From Huiozyma naganishii CBS 8797 (taxonomy: Eukaryota; Ascomycota; Saccharomycetes; Saccharomycetales; Saccharomycetaceae): 64,000 nucleotides of DNA. Below, piece after piece: positions 59,884-64,000 of the stretch. The notes below the pieces were generated by a model, which searched no databases, was not told the origin of the DNA, and worked only from the letters and a program-made list of their open reading frames with translations. The stretch spans positions 248,001 to 312,000 of the forward strand of contig NC_035926.1 in NCBI RefSeq assembly GCF_000348985.1. The letters are read 5' to 3'. How positions within the stretch are numbered: position 1 is the first letter of the stretch; the number at the start of each line of letters is the position of its first letter. The position numbers were made by a program, and so were the translations under genes.

Positions 59884-60221
59884 AAGTTGACGCAATATGT
59901 TTACCATGCGTATCTGACGCTTCATAGAGCGGCGCATCCGTAACTCATATATTGAGTACTTTTACAGGAGGACGCACAGAGTTCAACAGATACTGCTTTG
60001 CATTGTAGTCAGTAAATTCAAAGGCATACATTATTATCAAATACAAGATATAAGTCAATCTTTGCTGAATCAAACTTACGGATATGATATACCTTTAATC
60101 AACTTTTCTTGCTTAATCTCATGTTCATTCAAGGACATTTTTGATATTGTATTAGTTTATAAAATGCACTGCACGATCCCTTATTAACGCATATTGCTGA
60201 CCTTCTTATGTTTTGTATTTA
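59884..60221. repeat. Segment D, right copy (also at 38796-39133)
   Basis: 338 bp, nearly identical to the left copy. It ends at gtattta and is joined through about 10 bp of filler to the SUC2 fragment, a join that does not exist in the left locus. Confidence 0.85.
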
Positions 60222-60231
60222 TAGAATATAA

Positions 60232-60628
60232 AGAACAAGAATGAATATTTGAGAATTGGTTTCGGTGCTAACGCTGCCACTTTTTCTATCGACCGTGGTC
60301 ACACTGCCGTTAATTGGGTTCATAAAAATCCCTTCTTTACTGACAAAATGTCCGTGAACAACCAACCGTTAACCATTTCCAACGATTCTACCATTTCAAC
60401 CTATAGCGTTCATGGGATTGTCGATCGTAATATATTGGAACTTTACTTTAACAATGGCTCTCAAGTATCAACTAATACATTCTTCTTTACAGGTGGTAAC
60501 TTTATTGACAGCATTGATATGGCGGTTGGAAAAGATAACGTTTTCAATGTTACTGAATTCAGTTTGAAACAGTTGTCAACTGGTAGTCATTGAGAAGAGA
60601 GACCGGGACCGCTGGAAGTACCAGTTTT
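60232..60628 (+). pseudogene. SUC2 3' fragment
   Basis: Copy of 38085-38481: the last 118 codons of SUC2 plus stop and 3' UTR, with few substitutions (for example Ser for Phe in the word TFFIDRGH, Asp for Gly near the end). Only the beta-sandwich domain is covered; the catalytic propeller and the promoter are missing, so no enzyme can be made. The reading frame has stayed open, which suggests a recent copy. Confidence 0.92.
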
Positions 60629-60837
60629 TGCTGGAAGCTAAGAATGATGCTGCACTACGCATGTTTGAGGTGTGGCAGGGTCTCCCAGCAGACGATCACT
60701 GTCGAGCGCCGGAAGCTCCCCCCCCGTATACGCATTATATAGGAGAGTTACATAAACTGTCGATGAATTGTTTTCACCTTTTATATGACGATAAGCAATG
60801 TAAAATTGTACGAAAGCCGGATTTCCAATATCCAACA
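60629..60837 (+). mobile_element. Solo LTR, family A, intact
   Basis: 209 bp, TGCTGGAAGC to ATATCCAACA. Preceded by GTTTT (60624-60628) but followed by gaata, so its own flanks do not match; its left flank instead matches the right flank of the LTR at 55479-56048. Confidence 0.85.
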
Positions 60838-61049
60838 GAATACGACACGCTCTCTTCAGCATCTTAACTGAACAGTCAGCTAACTCTGACTGTTTACAAG
60901 CTACAAGCCGAAGAAGCTATGAGCGATCTATATAAAAAGATTGAAGTATAGGTGTTTTATAAGCTATAATATTGATAAAAAATGATGCTGATGCCAATGG
61001 TACATAAGTCGATGGACTGCCATTATGACCAGGTTTGAGACGATTGGGC
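60838..61049. other. Short spacer
   Basis: 212 bp between the LTR and the 3' end of the following minus-strand gene. No feature recognised. Confidence 0.3.
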
Positions 61050-62644
61050 TTACCATCTCACGAATAGACTCTTGAGTAGTTCAAAAGAATCCCTTAGCTT
61101 GATCTCAATGGGATCACGACAATCCAGCTGCCCTATGCCCTTGTAGAGTGCCTTTTTCTGAGCAATAATACGCGAGAAACGCTGCACTTCGGTCATATGC
61201 TCTTTGCTGGCATCTTCCGCTTTTTGGAGCACCTGATGAAGATTCTTGAGTTCCCTTTCCTTGAACAGTTGGTACTCAGCTTCGACCTTTCTTTTAAGGG
61301 CTGGATTCTTAGAGTGCTCCATAACAAACCTCATCTCATATCCGCGTTGGAGGTCCTTTTTTACCTGGGTCAGTGTGTGAATATTGTTTTCATGATACTT
61401 GTGAATGAGACTCATTTTTTCCCACACGTTCTCCGTTATCTCATTGACTATCGTTCTGACGGCATTGGCAGCACTACCGTTGTAGTGGTTGGCCTCCATA
61501 TTTTGTCTCATATGAGTGTCGTACCTGGATGACTTGCCCAGACTGTGTGCGTACTTGCGCCACGCTTTCTCCTCACGGATAACAGTTGTATAGTATTTCA
61601 CCGCTGCTGCTGTAAAACCAGCAGGATCATCATACTCGAGGTTCTCAATGTGATGCTCGGGAGCTGGATCTGGATTTTTGTCGCCTTTAAACAGCCGCCC
61701 AAACAGAACTTTTGTTTTTGTTTTCAATTTGTTCTTCACTCTGTTAATACCTCTCTTCCTATACGTGCCATAGGATGCTCTAAGGCGTTTCCTTATTACT
61801 TTGCATTCAGCGTAGTCCTGTTTTACAATACGTCCAACGTCATTCCAGAAAAACAAATTATTTGCAAGCAATGTCACGTCTTCCTCAAAATCATGCTGGA
61901 CGTAGTACTTAATGCGTTCTTCTTCACCATGTACACCTTGACTCCGTTCCGATACCTCAAGAGTGCACATCGAGTTGGGGCTCGTAGCAACTTTGGGTCT
62001 CGGAAACACTGGCTCATTTGGGGGATAAGCTTTTGGCTTGGAGCTTTTAATGTAAATGGGTTGAGATTCACAAATGGGAACTATCGTTGAAGCGATTGAC
62101 CTAGGGGTAGATGGTGTGTTTGCCATGGTGTTAATGGAAAGCGTACTAATGGCTTTGTCAGGGAATTCTGTAACCGTAGTTTCGGATCTTATTTTGATTA
62201 CCTCGCTTTTGGACGAGGGCTTTGCAGCCGTTGGGATGACAGATGGCAGATTGGCGGTTGCGAGAGTAGAGAGTTTGGATCTAGGAGTTTCCGAACTAAA
62301 CATACAACCCTTGCGGGGTTGATAAGTTCCTGATTCCTTATTCTCCTTTGTTAGGGCTTCACAATTTTTTCTCTCTTGTTCTTTAATCATGCTGTGTCTG
62401 ATTAATTCCTGCTCATGCAGATAGGCAATAAGATCATCATTTGCTGCAATTTTGCCGTTGTTCACTTTTTGCAACAGGTCACAACAACAATGTGGGATAA
62501 TGCCATTACAGATATTACAACCTGTTGGACGGACATAACATGAAATGTCCAGTTCAGGATCTTCTTTCTTTCTTTTTTGACCAGGATAACAAACCGTTCT
62601 TTGACGGCTTTTCTGGTCTGCTTAAAAACTGAGGAAAACTTCAT
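61050..62644 (-). pseudogene. Frameshifted paralogue of the CxxC-family gene
   Basis: The main frame (61050 to at least 62526) encodes about 490 residues: the cysteine motif GCNICNGIIPHCCCDLLQK, a Ser/Thr/Pro-rich middle, a basic stretch (KRGINRVKNKLKTKTKV) and the C-terminal helical domain, DDPAGFTAAAVKYYTTVIRE to LDCRDPIEIKL. There is no ATG in this frame before the cysteine motif. A neighbouring frame supplies the missing N-terminus, from the ATG at 62644 (MKFSSVFKQTRKAVKERFVI). The frame change falls in the A/G-rich run at 62561-62580, so it is either a real 1-base indel or an assembly error in a homopolymer. Apart from it the gene looks intact and shares its domain layout with the gene at 32036. 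Confidence 0.75.
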
Positions 62645-62807
62645 AACTAATCTAAAGGTGTGTCGCACTGTGATTTCTGGGTAGTACAAGTGGAGATCTG
62701 TTTAAAAATAGAAATAATACTGGAAGGGAAGTGAATGGAAGCGTTCTTAAGAGTTAAATATGTTTGTGATCATTTAAAAAATGCCTTAATATTTTTAAAA
62801 AATCAGC

Positions 62808-62824
62808 TTTTTGTGACACAAAAA
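62808..62824. promoter_or_regulatory. Near-palindrome shared by the two family genes
   Basis: TTTTTGTGACACAAAAA, 164 bp before the ATG at 62644. It matches the element at 31911-31925 upstream of the paralogue. Confidence 0.45.
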
Positions 62825-63127
62825 TGTTTAACCGCTTGAAAACAGAATAGTGCGAAATAGCAGCTCCTAATATATGGGGCTTTCCGCTGTGCTTTTTCTA
62901 GCTCTATGTAATTTTTATGCAAGTTTGGGGAGCGTTTGATGTAATTTAAAGGAAACATCCGCCCATAACTTAGTTTCATTGTACTTTCTACAAGTATTAA
63001 GGATAGTAAACTGTTTGCATTTAGTTCAACTAGGTAACCTGTTCTGTTCTAGATCACACCCTCACAGCCTAGCAGAGCGTATACAATAAAGGTAAAAAAT
63101 ACAGCTGACAACTCTGTAGCTTATCTT

Positions 63128-63332
63128 TGCAATAGAAGTTTGAGACTATGGACGTAAGTGAGCCATGAGTGGGACGGGTTCTCCTAGCAGACTGTGCGTG
63201 TCTGACGCAGGAAGCTTCTCCCAGATATGACGTGTATACGGGAAGTACATAAATTGCGGTGAGAGTCTATCACATTTTTATAAAAATAAGTAACCTAACA
63301 CTGTACGAATACTTGACATCCCAATTCTGACA
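63128..63332 (+). mobile_element. Solo LTR, family A
   Basis: About 205 bp, TGCAATAGAAGTTTGAGAC to CCCAATTCTGACA, with the shared inner words CTCCTAGCAGAC and CGGGAAGTACATAAATTGCGG. No target duplication is visible. Its start faces the family gene at 62644, the same arrangement as the LTR at 31539-31742 and the gene at 32036. Confidence 0.75.
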
Positions 63333-64000
63333 GGAGCGAAGTATCCGAATGATCAAGGAAATACCAAAAAACCTCAATACAACTATTGAAGATTGGTCTA
63401 GATATCTACTAGAAAGATAAGAGATGATTTACAAATGGTACATGATTATGCCTTACGTGTGATTGAGAACAAAATAAAATAAGATCAGATACAACTTGGT
63501 CTTCCCGTTTATGGTTGATAGAGATCTGCTGCGGCTCCTTCTTTACGAACGTTTGAAAATGGCATTATGGAAGCTGTGGGGTCAAATATTTTTAACCTGA
63601 TATATTCCTGCATGAACTTCTAGGTTGTAGAAGAGTTCTGCTTCATCTGGCTGATGAGGCCTGGAGTTCTATGCATTTGATTCTATGCAATGGATGCCTC
63701 ATAGAAAGGCTTGAGCAATAATTCCCAGTCAATCTCTGCCCCAATATATATATCGGATGTTTTCCGACACGAGAAGACTTTGTACCATCGATAATTTCTT
63801 GGTGATTTTCTCCGTGATATAGTTCCCAATGGGGACGTTCTCAGGTTTCATGAAGAGGTCGCCCAGGACGCTATTTTGTTATTTAATATTAGATCCGACA
63901 TTAAGAAACCCCTCTTAAAAAACTATCAACTATCACTCGAAGAGGAGGACTCTGAACTTAATTAAACTATAAGTAAATAAGATACTAATATCTTGAGACA
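63333..64000. other. Terminal region with a short coding relic
   Basis: No intact gene. On the reverse strand, about 63628-63510 reads KFMQEYIRLKIFDPTASIMP and goes on to a stop after about 36 codons, with a stop also just upstream, so it appears to be a fragment of an unknown gene. No telomeric repeats appear at the window end. Confidence 0.3.

Overview
The window is nuclear DNA of a budding yeast of the family Saccharomycetaceae. The genes are compact and almost intron-free, the one intron found has the yeast signals GTATGT, TACTAAC and TAG, and gene order is that of S. cerevisiae in long runs. From 1 to 23 kb the order matches S. cerevisiae chromosome XIII read from YMR306 to YMR298: FKS3, SCW10, UBP15, YME2, an unrecognised small gene, ATM1, ADE4, DYN3, TAF1 and LIP1. 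TAF1 lies in chromosome XIII-type context, whereas S. cerevisiae keeps it in the sister region on chromosome VII. The other chromosome VII sister genes (RTT102, RNH70, CAB4, CWC22) are missing here. This interleaved loss points to a species that descends from the whole-genome duplication, probably outside Saccharomyces. Genus and species cannot be fixed from the sequence alone.

After LIP1 collinearity breaks. GPH1 (YPR160W type) is followed by the convergent pair SAT4 and RVS161 (YCR008W and YCR009C type). This block is visibly richer in G+C than its surroundings. From 30 to 40.7 kb lies a gene-poor stretch. It holds LTR copies, a Ty3-type integrase relic, an intact invertase gene (SUC2), an unrecognised 632-residue protein gene with a decayed inverted partner, and a 100-N assembly gap. 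Next come two conserved blocks: SMB1, CHZ1, FIR1 and ZRG8 (YER029 to YER033 type), then GOT1, HER2, JNM1, YMR295C and PRC1 (YMR292 to YMR297 type). The PRC1 block is inverted relative to the first block. LIP1 and PRC1, neighbours in S. cerevisiae, are therefore 30 kb apart and mark two rearrangement breakpoints.

From 55.3 kb to the end the window again looks subtelomeric. It has LTRs, one of them split by a second LTR, a segment that duplicates the SUC2 downstream region in circularly permuted order, a 3' fragment of SUC2, and a frameshifted paralogue of the 632-residue protein.

Functions represented are cell-wall synthesis and remodelling (FKS3, SCW10), ubiquitin removal (UBP15), mitochondrial maintenance and translation (YME2, ATM1, HER2), purine synthesis (ADE4), dynein and dynactin (DYN3, JNM1), transcription and chromatin (TAF1, CHZ1), splicing (SMB1), sphingolipid synthesis (LIP1), glycogen use (GPH1), ion homeostasis (SAT4), membrane remodelling and traffic (RVS161, GOT1), vacuolar proteolysis (PRC1) and sucrose use (SUC2). 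The most unusual parts are the two-copy-plus-relic gene family of unknown function and the permuted SUC2-flank repeat. Gene names rest on recognised protein motifs plus gene order; no database search was run.
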